From CAXBMB01 sp963976695 (lineage in GTDB: Bacteria; Pseudomonadota; Alphaproteobacteria; Kiloniellales; DSM-21159): DNA of 64,000 nt. A program made the translations under genes and the position numbers. The DNA lies in the NCBI GenBank assembly GCA_963976695.1, contig CAXBMB010000004.1, positions 27,271 to 91,270 of the forward strand, given 5' to 3'. The notes beneath the pieces were generated by a model, which had not been told where the DNA came from, searched no databases, and saw only the letters and a list, made by a program, of their open reading frames with translations. Below are positions 1 through 7,517 of this stretch, in pieces (position 1 is the first letter of the stretch; each line of letters begins with the position of its first letter).

Positions 1-710
1 GGTAAGTCAAAATAGCGGCAGCCGACGCCGAGAATCTCTTGAATACGCTCCTCACTGGTCAGGGTCTGGCTGGAATAGACCTCAAACAACTCACTCAAGA
101 CCGCCTCGGCCTTCCGCTTTTCGGAAACGTTCCGGGTGATCGCCAGGAAGCCCAGCGGCGCGCCCGCTTCATCCTGGATCAGCGACCCGATGGTTTCACC
201 GATGAAGGTGCTGCCGTCGGCGCGCCGGAATTCCGCGACCAGCGGAAGGGTCGAGCCACTGGCGCTCAAGGAAAAGCGGTGCCGCCCAAAGCGCTTAAAA
301 TCATCCTCGCGCAGATAGATCATTTTCGCCGACCGGCCGATCATCTCGTCGGCCCGATAGTCCAACAGCGCTTCCGACGCCGGGTTGACCAGCAGGAATT
401 CCCGCTGCAGCGAAACCACGATCACAGCGTCGGGAAGGTCATCAAACAGCGCGCGGATCAACTTGCTTTGCGCAACCAGCTTGGTGTTTTCCGGGGTTTG
501 CCTGAGGGCGCGCTCGGCCAGCAGGAGTTGACGGCCGATGTCCGTCACATCCGTCTCCTGCCCGGGCTCCGGCCCACGTGCCAACTTTTCTGCGCGGCGA
601 TCGGTCAAATTACTGTCCTGTTCCTGCCCCGGGGTTCCGTTGCCCTGCTGGATGTTGCCCCGCCGGATGTTGTCCCGCCGAATGTTGTCCCGCCGGATGA
701 CGTCCTGCAT
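1..710 (-). CDS. PAS domain sensor protein with a following GAF-like segment (3' end outside window)
   Basis: Partial gene: about 236 codons lie in the window and it continues past the left edge. After an ATG preceded by an in-frame TAA, the N-terminus is an Arg/Asp/Asn-rich stretch built from 15-bp repeats. A PAS fold follows: LIRALFDDLPDAVIVVSL, then LLVNPASEALLDY, then FRRADGSTFIGETIGSL and GFLAITRNVSEKRKAE, which is the usual PAS core followed by a PAC helix. The last visible residues (ERIQEILGVGCRYFDL) resemble the start of a GAF domain, as in PAS-GAF-histidine kinase or GGDEF proteins. Output domain not visible, so the signalling role is only general. No neighbouring operon partner; the next gene diverges. 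Confidence 0.75.
   Translation of the reverse strand, partial: MQDVIRRDNIRRDNIRRGNIQQGNGTPGQEQDSNLTDRRAEKLARGPEPGQETDVTDIGRQLLLAERALRQTPENTKLVAQSKLIRALFDDLPDAVIVVSLQREFLLVNPASEALLDYRADEMIGRSAKMIYLREDDFKRFGRHRFSLSASGSTLPLVAEFRRADGSTFIGETIGSLIQDEAGAPLGFLAITRNVSEKRKAEAVLSELFEVYSSQTLTSEERIQEILGVGCRYFDL
646..705. repeat. 15-bp tandem repeat, about four copies, inside the PAS gene
   Basis: Units of CGCCGGATGTTGTCC at 661-675, 676-690 and 691-705 plus a more diverged copy at 646-660. The period is a multiple of three, so on the minus strand it encodes repeated I-R-R-D-N blocks at the N-terminus, and copy-number change would keep the frame. Confidence 0.85.
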
Positions 711-1025
711 GGTTTTGGCCTTTATGGGCCTTTATGACGCCGCAAGGCCATAGGGCAATGTCGGCGGGCGGGCTTTTACAGCCGCCATCACGATAACGCC
801 GCCACGATACAGCTATCACGATACAGCTATTACGATAAGCCGTCACGATAGCATCGACGCACGGCGCGCCGCTTCCCAGGTCGATTCGCGGCCGCAGCGT
901 TCCAGCCCCCGTACGGACCCGGGATGGCACCAGGTCCCCCTTGCCGCTATGATCCCGATTGTTGCAACAGGCCCCGCCGCGCCGGCCTGTTCGTTCACTC
1001 CCTTTTCTCCCGTTGGCCGAGTTCC
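711..1025. other. Intergenic region with short direct repeats
   Basis: Divergent gap between the PAS protein and the dioxygenase. It contains short direct repeats around CACGATACAGCTAT (802-830) with further CACGATA-type copies from 788 to 851. No gene is convincing. Promoters for both flanking genes should lie here but no clear -35/-10 pair was recognised. Confidence 0.6.
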
Positions 1026-1901
1026 ATGCCCACAAGCACATTCCCGTCCGCAACCGCCCCTTCGACGTCCGATCTCTTGGCGCCGGACTTCTGGCGTCGC
1101 CTCAATCCCCAGCTTTCCCTGTCCGCCGACCCGCCGGCGGTGGCGGCGCGGCGCTTTACCCCAGACCAACTCGACCAAGTCTCGCGACAACTAGAAGAGG
1201 AAGGTTATCTTTTTTTGCCGCCGCTGTTAAGCGCCAAAGAAATCGCCCGGCTGCGACTTGGCGTCGAACGCTTGGTCGCCAGGGATTTCCCCCCTGCCTT
1301 CGCTTACCTCTACGACGACTACTGGCAGCTTTTCGCCTCCCTCAGCCCCCTGCTGGCCCGCTTTCTCGGCGACAGGTTCCGATTGCTGCCCAACTTTTGG
1401 GCCTGGCATGTGGCGCCGGGTGAAGAAAACAGCGGCTGGCCGCCGCACCGAGACTACCAAGGGCAAAGCAAAGTCGGCGAGTTCCTCATCAGCCTGTCGC
1501 TCTGGATTCCGCTCTCGCCGGCGACGCCGGAAAACGGCTGCATCTACGTCTTACCGCTGTCGCGCGAAGCTCACTATGACCGCCCGGTCGAAGGTCCAGC
1601 CGACCTGGATTTGCAAGACATTCGCGCCCTTCCGGCGCAAGCCGGCTCGGTGCTCGGCTGGCGCCAGGATCTGTTTCACTGGGGCGCGCGCAGCACCCGC
1701 CGCGCCAGCCAGCCGCGAATTTCGCTGTCCCTGGAGTTCCAGAACGCCGCCTTCGACCCGCTGGCCACGCCGCTGTTGCAGGCCGACCAGCCGCCGGGAT
1801 TCACCGAACGGCTGGCCTTGATTCTGGCGCAATTCGACAAGTATCGGCACATGGAGCGCCTAACGCCGGCCCAGCAAACCCTGCGCGACCTGTTGCGCTA
1901 A
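1026..1901 (+). CDS. Phytanoyl-CoA dioxygenase (PhyH) family Fe(II)/2-oxoglutarate oxygenase
   Basis: 291 residues, typical for PhyH-like enzymes of the double-stranded beta-helix fold. Iron ligands are visible: the HxD pair in GWPPHRDYQG (His141, Asp143) and the distal His in DLFHWGARS (about 218), followed by an Arg in QPRISLSLEFQ (about 230) suited to bind the 2-oxoglutarate carboxylate. An N-terminal EEGYLFLPPLLSAKEIARLR segment is typical of the family. The frame is open further upstream, but the ATG at 1026 gives a family-like length and follows a low-complexity stretch. The substrate cannot be told from sequence; members hydroxylate lipids, ectoine, phosphonates or natural products. 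Stands alone. Confidence 0.8.
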   Translation: MPTSTFPSATAPSTSDLLAPDFWRRLNPQLSLSADPPAVAARRFTPDQLDQVSRQLEEEGYLFLPPLLSAKEIARLRLGVERLVARDFPPAFAYLYDDYWQLFASLSPLLARFLGDRFRLLPNFWAWHVAPGEENSGWPPHRDYQGQSKVGEFLISLSLWIPLSPATPENGCIYVLPLSREAHYDRPVEGPADLDLQDIRALPAQAGSVLGWRQDLFHWGARSTRRASQPRISLSLEFQNAAFDPLATPLLQADQPPGFTERLALILAQFDKYRHMERLTPAQQTLRDLLR

Positions 1902-2137
1902 TCACGCCCAGTCGCACCGGCGCGCCAATCGCGCCCAATCGCAGCGACGCGACAGCGGACTGGGCGATGAGGAACTTGTGATAGCCAGCAGGCTTGCGCC
2001 GCCGGCGGGCTTTTCGGAAGATAGGGGTCGGCGCTTCGACACCGTCGTCAGGCCCCTCAAAGGAGGGAAAAGGCCGATTTCGACCTGGGCACCGTTGCTC
2101 GACCCCCTTCCGGCAGACCGCTGGGAGAAAATCCGCT

Positions 2138-2143
2138 GGAGGT
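2138..2143 (+). promoter_or_regulatory. Ribosome binding site deciding the isomerase start
   Basis: GGAGGT 12 nt before the ATG at 2156; it supports this ATG over an open extension reaching back to 1994. Confidence 0.7.
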
Positions 2144-2155
2144 ATCAAAGCCAAC

Positions 2156-2770
2156 ATGACCAAGGTCATTGATTATTATTTCACTCCCATATCACCCTTT
2201 GCCTATTTGGGCAGCCGAGGCCTGGCCCGTTTGGCGCAGGCTCACGACGTCGAGGTGCGGGTCAAACCGGTGGACTATTCGATGATCTTTCCGGCCAGCG
2301 GCGGGTTGCCGCTGGGCAAGCGCGCGCCGCAGCGCCAATCCTACCGGATGATTGAACTGGCGCGCTGGCGCGATCACCTGGACCTGCCGATGAACCTGGA
2401 GCCGGCGTTTTTTCCGACGTCGGACCAAAACGCGGCGCGGATGATTTTGGCGGCCGGTGAAACCGGCGGCAACCCCTTGCGGCTGTCGCAGGCCATCCTC
2501 TGCGCGGTCTGGGAGCAGGAGCGCGACATCAACGACATGGCGACCTTGATGGCTCTCGCCCAGGAAAACGGCGAGGATCCGGTCGCGCTGCGCGACCATG
2601 CCCAAGCCCAAGGCAGCCATGACCTCTGGCAGAAACTTAGCCACGAAGCGCTTAATCTTGGCGTGTTCGGCGCCCCGACCTATGCGCTGGAGGGCGAGCT
2701 TTTCTGGGGCCAGGACCGTTTGAGTTTTCTCGAACGCAAGCTGGCCGGGGATCAAGCTAACAAGGATTGA
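2156..2770 (+). CDS. 2-hydroxychromene-2-carboxylate isomerase-like protein (DsbA/GST-kappa fold)
   Basis: 204 residues beginning MTKVIDYYFTPISPFAYLGS. The SPFAYLG motif corresponds to the family's catalytic-serine/glutathione site (SPY-YL in HCCA isomerases); it lacks the CxxC of true DsbA. The C-terminal GVFGAPTYALEGELFWGQDR block with cis-Pro and the GQDR tail is diagnostic of this family. Known members isomerise 2-hydroxychromene-2-carboxylate with glutathione in naphthalene breakdown, but many are of unknown substrate. It lies 21 bp before the split nitrile hydratase genes on the same strand, so it is probably co-transcribed; an accessory or downstream role there is inference. Confidence 0.85.
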   Translation: MTKVIDYYFTPISPFAYLGSRGLARLAQAHDVEVRVKPVDYSMIFPASGGLPLGKRAPQRQSYRMIELARWRDHLDLPMNLEPAFFPTSDQNAARMILAAGETGGNPLRLSQAILCAVWEQERDINDMATLMALAQENGEDPVALRDHAQAQGSHDLWQKLSHEALNLGVFGAPTYALEGELFWGQDRLSFLERKLAGDQANKD

Positions 2771-2791
2771 GTTGATAGGGAGGCCACGATC

Positions 2792-3220
2792 TTGACCACC
2801 ACCACACCCCCGTTATCCACATCCCCGCCATCCACATCCTCGCCCGCCGAGCAGGCGGTGGCTCTGGGACGCAAGCCGCACGATATCGGCGGCCTGTGCG
2901 GCGACGCGATCAATCCCGCCGAGCACGATACCGCCTATTGGGAATGGCAAATCGACGCCTTGGTGCGGCTCTGTTTCGCCAAGGGGCTGATGACCGATTT
3001 CGCCGAACTGCGCCACGGCATCGAAAGCCTTGCGGTGGAAGACTACGAAAAGCTCAGCTACTACGAGCGCTGGGCGAAGTCGACCGCGGTCTCGCTGGTG
3101 AAATCCGGCGTCATCGACGCCGACGAGCTGGAACAGCGGATCACGCTGTTGGCCGGGGCCAAATCCGAGGAAGACGCCGCGGTCAAAACCGCGACGGACT
3201 CCCGGAAGGGCTGCCAATGA
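2792..3220 (+). CDS. Nitrile hydratase beta-chain N-terminal half / thiocyanate hydrolase alpha-like subunit
   Basis: 142 residues. RKPHDIGGLCG matches the H-D-x-G-G start of nitrile hydratase beta chains, and LSYYERWAKSTAVSLVKSGVIDADEL matches their YYE-W helix region. The protein ends where a normal beta chain would continue, as in thiocyanate hydrolase ScnA or toyocamycin nitrile hydratase. A TTG start is chosen because AGGGAGG sits 8 nt upstream (2777-2783). The first 25 residues are Thr/Pro/Ser-rich and lack a counterpart. Its TGA overlaps the next ATG (ATGA), indicating translational coupling. It could be mistaken for a nitrile hydratase activator, but it lacks the activator-type PVF-PWE-Q motif. 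Confidence 0.8.
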   Translation: MTTTTPPLSTSPPSTSSPAEQAVALGRKPHDIGGLCGDAINPAEHDTAYWEWQIDALVRLCFAKGLMTDFAELRHGIESLAVEDYEKLSYYERWAKSTAVSLVKSGVIDADELEQRITLLAGAKSEEDAAVKTATDSRKGCQ

Positions 3221-3513
3221 CCGCGCGCTTTTCGTTGGGCGAATCGGTGCGGATCCAAGACCGGGCCGAACCGCGCCACAACCGCGTGCCCAGCTATGCC
3301 CGCGGCCAGACCGGCACGGTGGTGCGCGTCTGCGGGGCCTTCGGGCAGCCGGAAAAGTTGGCCGAGGGCGGCGCCGGCCAACCCGACCAGGTTATCTACC
3401 GGGTGCGGATCGCCCAGTCACAACTCTGGCCCGACTACCAAGGCCGACCGGACGATAAACTCGAGATCGAAATTTTCGAACATTGGCTGGAAGCAGCCCC
3501 AAACGCTGGGTGA
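3217..3513 (+). CDS. Nitrile hydratase beta-chain C-terminal half (SH3-like) / thiocyanate hydrolase beta-like subunit
   Basis: 98 residues containing HNRVPSYARGQTGTVV, the Arg-containing motif of the SH3-like beta domain, and LWPDYQGRPDDKLEIEIFEHWLE, the typical beta C-terminus. With the preceding gene it makes up one complete beta chain cut at the usual hinge. Starts within the stop of the upstream gene (ATGA overlap) and ends 6 bp before the alpha gene, so the three subunits form one translation unit. Expected cytoplasmic, forming the active-site interface with the metal-binding alpha subunit. Confidence 0.85.
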   Translation: MTARFSLGESVRIQDRAEPRHNRVPSYARGQTGTVVRVCGAFGQPEKLAEGGAGQPDQVIYRVRIAQSQLWPDYQGRPDDKLEIEIFEHWLEAAPNAG

Positions 3514-3519
3514 AGTGAT

Positions 3520-4194
3520 ATGGCAGATCAACGCGACCACCACCAGGATCACGATCACGCCCACGATCACGCGAGGACCTTCCAGCCCGATCATCCGGAG
3601 CCACGCAGCTATCATCAACTCATGGGGCTGGCGCTGCGTGACCTGCTGATCGAAAAAGGCCACTACACGGCGCGCGAAGAACTGGAAATGATCGACAAGA
3701 TGTCCAACGCCAATCCCGGCAATGGCGGCAGGATGATTGCCAAGGCCTGGTGCGACCCGTCCTACAAAGCGCTTCTGCTAAGCGACGGAAATGCCGCGGC
3801 CCGCGCGGTGGGCATCGATCCGGGCCCGACCGAATTCACCGTGCTGGAAAACACCGACCAGGTGCACAACGTGGTGGTGTGCACGCTCTGCTCCTGCTAT
3901 CCGCGCGCGATCCTGGGAATGAGTCCGGCCTGGTACAAGTCCAACAACTACCGCAGCCGGGTGGTCCGCGCGCCCCGCGAGGTGTTGGCGGAGTTCGATA
4001 CCCACCTGGACGATTGCCTGGAAGTGCGGGTTCATGATTCCACCGCCGAGCTGCGCTACATGATCATGCCCCAACGCCCCGAGGGAACCGAGGGCTGGTC
4101 GGAGGAGCGCTTGGCCGCCCTGGTCACACGCGATTCCATGATCGGCGTCCAGCGTGTGCTGGCCCACCCCGGCAGCCCGCCTGAAACGGCTTAA
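3520..4194 (+). CDS. Nitrile hydratase alpha subunit / thiocyanate hydrolase gamma-like, with His-rich N-terminus
   Basis: 224 residues. The metal-binding claw VCTLCSCYP is present; Thr after the first Cys is the cobalt-type signature (iron-type enzymes have Ser). LGMSPAWYKSNNYRSRVVR, HDSTAELRYMIMPQRPEGTEGWSEE and LAALVTRDSMIGV are standard alpha-chain blocks. The first 20 residues carry seven His among Asp, Arg and Gln (HHQDHDHAHDHA), an unusual extension that could hold Co(II). It completes a three-subunit enzyme hydrating nitriles to amides or hydrolysing thiocyanate; sequence alone does not separate these. No nitrile hydratase activator or amidase gene is adjacent, which is odd because both enzyme types usually need a metallochaperone. 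Confidence 0.85.
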   Translation: MADQRDHHQDHDHAHDHARTFQPDHPEPRSYHQLMGLALRDLLIEKGHYTAREELEMIDKMSNANPGNGGRMIAKAWCDPSYKALLLSDGNAAARAVGIDPGPTEFTVLENTDQVHNVVVCTLCSCYPRAILGMSPAWYKSNNYRSRVVRAPREVLAEFDTHLDDCLEVRVHDSTAELRYMIMPQRPEGTEGWSEERLAALVTRDSMIGVQRVLAHPGSPPETA

Positions 4195-4260
4195 AGCGCA
4201 ACCGCCCCGGCCGCCAAGCACCCCCAAACGGATGATCCCGATAGCGGGGTCGGCGGCGGC

Positions 4261-4312
4261 GCGGTTCAACCGGGATCACCTGATGATCGCCGTTGAGCCG
4301 ATCCGACCCTAA
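4261..4312. repeat. Dispersed palindromic repeat, part A (diverged copy)
   Basis: GCGGTTCAACCGGGATCACC...GATCGCCGTTGAGCCG then ATCCGACCCTAAG. It lies between two convergent genes, and its CTA supplies the TAG stop of the leucine dehydrogenase gene on the minus strand. It could act as a two-way terminator. Confidence 0.6.
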
Positions 4313-5370
4313 GCCGCTTTCGAGCAGCCGGCCTTGAAACGTTCTTCGGCCATGTGGTCAGCCACTTCCGAGGTGGCCAGACCCTGGCGGTCGCTGCGTT
4401 TGAAAATTTCCAGCAGGGTGGAATGGATTCCATCAATATGCGCCATGGCCTTGGCGCGGTCGTGACGCGCGCCCTTGGCTTGGGTTTCGTAGGCGATCAC
4501 AATGATGCCGCCGGCGTTGATGCAGTAATCGGGGGCGTAAAGAATCCCCCTTTGGCGCAGAACATCGCCGTGGCGGGCCTGGGCCAGTTGGTTGTTGGCC
4601 GCCCCCGCCACGATCGCCGCCTTCAACCGAGGCAGCGTCTGGTCATTGATCACCGCGCCCAGCGCGCAAGGGGCAAAGACATCGACCGCTTCGCCGACAA
4701 TCGCCTGTGGGTCGCACGCCACCGCGCCAAAGCGCTGCTGGGCTTCTTCAAGCCGGGCCCGATTTAAGTCGGCCACCACCAGGCTTGCGCCCGCCTGATG
4801 CAGTTGACGACTCAAGTCAAAGCCGACATGACCCAGGCCCTGAACCGCGACTGTCACGCCCTTGAGACTTGGCCGCCCCAGACGATGGGCGACGGCGGCT
4901 TCGATGCCTTTAAAAACGCCGTAAGCGGTAAAGGGCGACGGATCACCGACCTCGCCGGCGCGGGTGCCCCGGACAAACGGCGTTGCCTGCCCCATAGCCT
5001 CGACATCGGAGACCGAAATGCCCACATCTTCGGCCGCGCTGTAAAGTCCGCCCAAGCTGTCGATGAGCCGGCCCATGGCGAGAAAAAATGCTTCGCTGCC
5101 GAGTTTTTTTGGATCGCCGATGATGACCGACTTGCCGCCGCCGAATGGCAAGGAGGCCAGCGCGGATTTATAGGTCATGCCGCGCGAAAGCCGCAGCACA
5201 TCGGTCAGCGCCGCGGCGTCGCTCTCGTAGTTCCAGAACCGGCAGCCGCCCACCGCCGCGCCGCGCGCGGTGTTATGAACCGCGATAATGGCCTTGAGAC
5301 CGGTCTTCGCATCGTGGCCGAAAAGCACCTTTTCGTGGCCATCAAATTCCGGATGACTAAAAACGAACAT
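4309..5370 (-). CDS. Leucine/valine/phenylalanine dehydrogenase family enzyme (Glu/Leu/Phe/Val dehydrogenase)
   Basis: 353 residues, the size of leucine dehydrogenases (glutamate dehydrogenases are about 100 longer). LPFGGGKSVIIGDP carries the catalytic Lys and Gly-rich loop; SAAEDVGISVSDVEAMGQ is the second family block; VQGLGHVGFDLSRQL is the NAD-binding GxGxxG. It reversibly deaminates branched-chain or aromatic amino acids to 2-oxo acids, making NADH. The ATG at 5370 is chosen because AGAGGAAAG precedes it by 5-7 nt and it starts at the family's usual point (MFVFSHPEFDGHEKV), although the frame is open to 5487 through a repeat element. Monocistronic, convergent with the nitrile hydratase genes. 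Confidence 0.88.
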   Translation of the reverse strand: MFVFSHPEFDGHEKVLFGHDAKTGLKAIIAVHNTARGAAVGGCRFWNYESDAAALTDVLRLSRGMTYKSALASLPFGGGKSVIIGDPKKLGSEAFFLAMGRLIDSLGGLYSAAEDVGISVSDVEAMGQATPFVRGTRAGEVGDPSPFTAYGVFKGIEAAVAHRLGRPSLKGVTVAVQGLGHVGFDLSRQLHQAGASLVVADLNRARLEEAQQRFGAVACDPQAIVGEAVDVFAPCALGAVINDQTLPRLKAAIVAGAANNQLAQARHGDVLRQRGILYAPDYCINAGGIIVIAYETQAKGARHDRAKAMAHIDGIHSTLLEIFKRSDRQGLATSEVADHMAEERFKAGCSKAA

Positions 5371-5993
5371 GCATCTTTCCTCTGCTTCAATGCGCGCAAC
5401 CTGGTCGCCGCTTCTACCGCTCCCTACCCGGAATCTGATCGGTTTGACGGGAATCACGATGTGATTTCGTTTGAACCGTGACTGCACCGCCTATCGGTCT
5501 GGTAGAGGGTTCTTGACGACAGAGTCGAAGCGCGTTGCGCCGCTTTGCACGTCAATCGCACTCTAGGAAATTGCTGCCAGATTTTAAAATTATCAACCTG
5601 TGTTCTTACCGATGTGCAAATAAGACAAATTGTTGTTTTGACGATGTTATGGCGAGTAATTCGGCGGCGACGCCGGAAGATTTCACGCAATAAAATTACA
5701 ACGGCTTACCGTCACCGCTTGCCGCCAGGGCCGCCCCGGCCCGGTCAGGGCGGCCCTAGCGCGGATGGGTTCGCGCAAATCCGGTCGCCGGTAAGCCGGG
5801 ATTGGGAGGGCAAGGCGGACGGCAAAGGACCGGCGCCGAACGAACGGGGGCGCCCCCCGGTCTGGGAGACGCCCTTGCGCTGGTCCGGTCTCGTCCGGGC
5901 AATCCCCCGAACAGTCGACTGTTATCGGTATCTTGGCGGAAGGTTGGCGCGCCAGCCGATGCGCCCGGCGCTTCTTTCCGGGTCGATCCGCCG
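5371..5993. other. Intergenic region: repeat element, AT-rich stretch and a GC-rich hairpin
   Basis: About 620 bp with no convincing gene. It holds a full A-B repeat element (5437-5566), an unusually AT-rich stretch (about 5573-5700) that could carry the leucine dehydrogenase promoter, and a perfect 10-bp stem AGGGCCGCCC/GGGCGGCCCT (5727-5757). The remaining part downstream of the alcohol dehydrogenase is GC-rich with no coding signal on either strand. Confidence 0.5.
5437..5566. repeat. Dispersed bipartite palindromic repeat (A + linker + B)
   Basis: Part A: GATCGGTTTGACGGGAATCA then CGATGTGATTTCGTTTGAACC, an imperfect palindrome centred near 5459. Part B: TAGAGGGTTCTTGACG (5502) to CGTCAATCGCACTCTAG (5566) with GAAGCGC/GCGCCGCTTT in the middle. 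Same architecture as the copies at 7390-7517, 37150-37286 and 60302-60432. Confidence 0.8.
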
Positions 5994-7169
5994 CTAAAGT
6001 TTGCCGGCCAACGCCGCCTCGAGGATGGCCTTCATGCTTCCGACGGTGCAGGCAATCGGGTTGCCGCCGGCCGATGGATCTTCCACCGCCATGGCCGCCA
6101 GGTCATCCAGGCGGCGATCATCCAGGCCGATCTGGTCCAGCGTGTTGGCGATGTTCAGTTCACTGCGCAACGAGACAATCCAGTCCAAGAAGGTATCGAA
6201 ACTGGGATTGGGCAGCTCCAGCCACGCCGCCAGCCGGGCGATCTTTTCTTCGATGACGCTGCGGTTGGCAACCAGGACATAGGGCATAAGAACCGCGTTG
6301 GTCAGCCCGTGATGGGTATCGTACAGCGCACCGATGGGGTGAGCCAGGGCATGCATCGCCCCCAGCCCCTTCTGGAAGGCGGTGGCCCCCATGGAGGCGG
6401 CGGCCAGCATATGCGCGCGGGCTTCAATGTTGGCCCCATCATGATAAGCGACCGGCAGCCAGTTCTTGATCAGCCGCATGCCCTCGACGGCGATACCCTC
6501 GCACAGCGGCTGATAACCGGGCGCGCAATAGGCCTCCAAGCAATGCGACAGGGCGTCCATGCCGGTGGCGGCGGTGACCTGCGGCGGCAGCCCGACGGTC
6601 AGTTCCGGATCAGAGATAACCGTGACCGGCAGCAGCTTGGGATGAAAGATGATTTTCTTGGTATGGTCCCGCTCGTCGGTGATCACCCCGGCCCGGCCGG
6701 TCTCGGAGCCCGTGCCCGCCGTGGTGGGCACGGCGATGATCGGGGCGATGGCTTCGGCCTTGGCTTTTGTCCAGTTGTCACCCTTGTCTTCGAAGGCCGC
6801 CCAATCCAGGCTTTGACCCGACTGGAAGGCGATGACCTTGCCAGCGTCCAGGCCGCTGCCGCCGCCAAAGGCGATCACCCCGTCGTGGTTGCCGTCGTTG
6901 AAGGCCCGAACCCCGTCTTCGACGTTCTGGCCGTTGGGGTTGCCTTTGATGTTGCTGAACAGACCGGTGGGCAGGCCAACGGCCTCGTTGGCGGCCAGGG
7001 CATCCCGGACCATTGCAAGGCCCGCCAGGCCGGGATCGGTAACCAGCAACGGACGGCGCATGCCTGCCTGCTTGCAGGCCTCGGCCAGACTGCGGATGCG
7101 GCCCGGGCCGAAAATAACCTTGGTGGGGAAGTTCCAATTGGACGTGAGGTGAGAAGCGTCACCGGACAT
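5994..7169 (-). CDS. Iron-containing alcohol dehydrogenase (group III)
   Basis: 391 residues, normal for the family. NAD-binding GGGSGLDAGK (about 102-111) and PTTAGTGSE (148-156) are present, and the metal site can be read as Asp205 and His209 in GMDALSHCLEAY plus His273 and His287 in MHALAHPIGALYDTHHGL. It oxidises a primary alcohol to an aldehyde with NAD(P)+. Start ATG at 7169 with AAAGGA upstream; a longer open frame runs into a repeat and is not used. It follows the glutamine-synthetase-like gene on the same strand (345 bp gap filled by repeats), and an aldehyde dehydrogenase lies beyond that, which suggests the alcohol may be a gamma-glutamylated amino-alcohol. Confidence 0.88.
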   Translation of the reverse strand: MSGDASHLTSNWNFPTKVIFGPGRIRSLAEACKQAGMRRPLLVTDPGLAGLAMVRDALAANEAVGLPTGLFSNIKGNPNGQNVEDGVRAFNDGNHDGVIAFGGGSGLDAGKVIAFQSGQSLDWAAFEDKGDNWTKAKAEAIAPIIAVPTTAGTGSETGRAGVITDERDHTKKIIFHPKLLPVTVISDPELTVGLPPQVTAATGMDALSHCLEAYCAPGYQPLCEGIAVEGMRLIKNWLPVAYHDGANIEARAHMLAAASMGATAFQKGLGAMHALAHPIGALYDTHHGLTNAVLMPYVLVANRSVIEEKIARLAAWLELPNPSFDTFLDWIVSLRSELNIANTLDQIGLDDRRLDDLAAMAVEDPSAGGNPIACTVGSMKAILEAALAGKL

Positions 7170-7325
7170 TGATCTCAATCCTTTTTGCAACGGGCGCGAC
7201 AGGCCGCGCTTGCCAGTGATAAGGGCCCGCCAGGGGGCCGGAAAGGTTATCTTGGGCGACGGGCGGAGCCGGAGCCAAAACGGCAAGAAAATACCGCCGC
7301 GCTCGGCTGTCATCAGTCTGTTGGC

Positions 7326-7380
7326 GGGTGATTCACGCCGGAGGCGAAGCGCGGGGCGCTTCATCTCCATCGATCACACT
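7326..7380. repeat. Dispersed repeat part B, exact 55-bp duplicate of 7460-7514
   Basis: GGGTGATTCACGCCGGAGGC to CATCGATCACACT is identical to the copy at 7460-7514. It contains the GAAGCGC/GCGCTTC hairpin core and outer arms GTGAT/ATCAC. With the following A and B parts it forms a B-A-B array. Confidence 0.9.
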
Positions 7381-7389
7381 CAAGAGCCG

Positions 7390-7517
7390 GATTGGTTCAA
7401 ACGGAACCACTTCGTGATCCCGGTCGAACCGTAAATCCACCTCTTATCAACTTATTAGAGGGTGATTCACGCCGGAGGCGAAGCGCGGGGCGCTTCATCT
7501 CCATCGATCACACTCTA
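7390..7517. repeat. Dispersed bipartite palindromic repeat (A + linker + B)
   Basis: Part A 7390-7437 is a palindrome (GATTGGTTCAAACGGAACCA / TGATCCCGGTCGAACCG). The linker reads CCACCTCTTATCAACTTA. Part B 7453-7517 starts TTAGAGGGTGAT and ends ATCACACTCTAA. The CTA at 7515-7517 is the TAG stop of the glutamine-synthetase-like gene, so element and coding region meet exactly. Confidence 0.85.

Noticed and set aside
2792..3220. Nitrile hydratase activator (P14K-type)
   Set aside because: It has the HDIGG start and YYERW helix of a beta-chain N-terminal half and lacks the activator's PWE motif.
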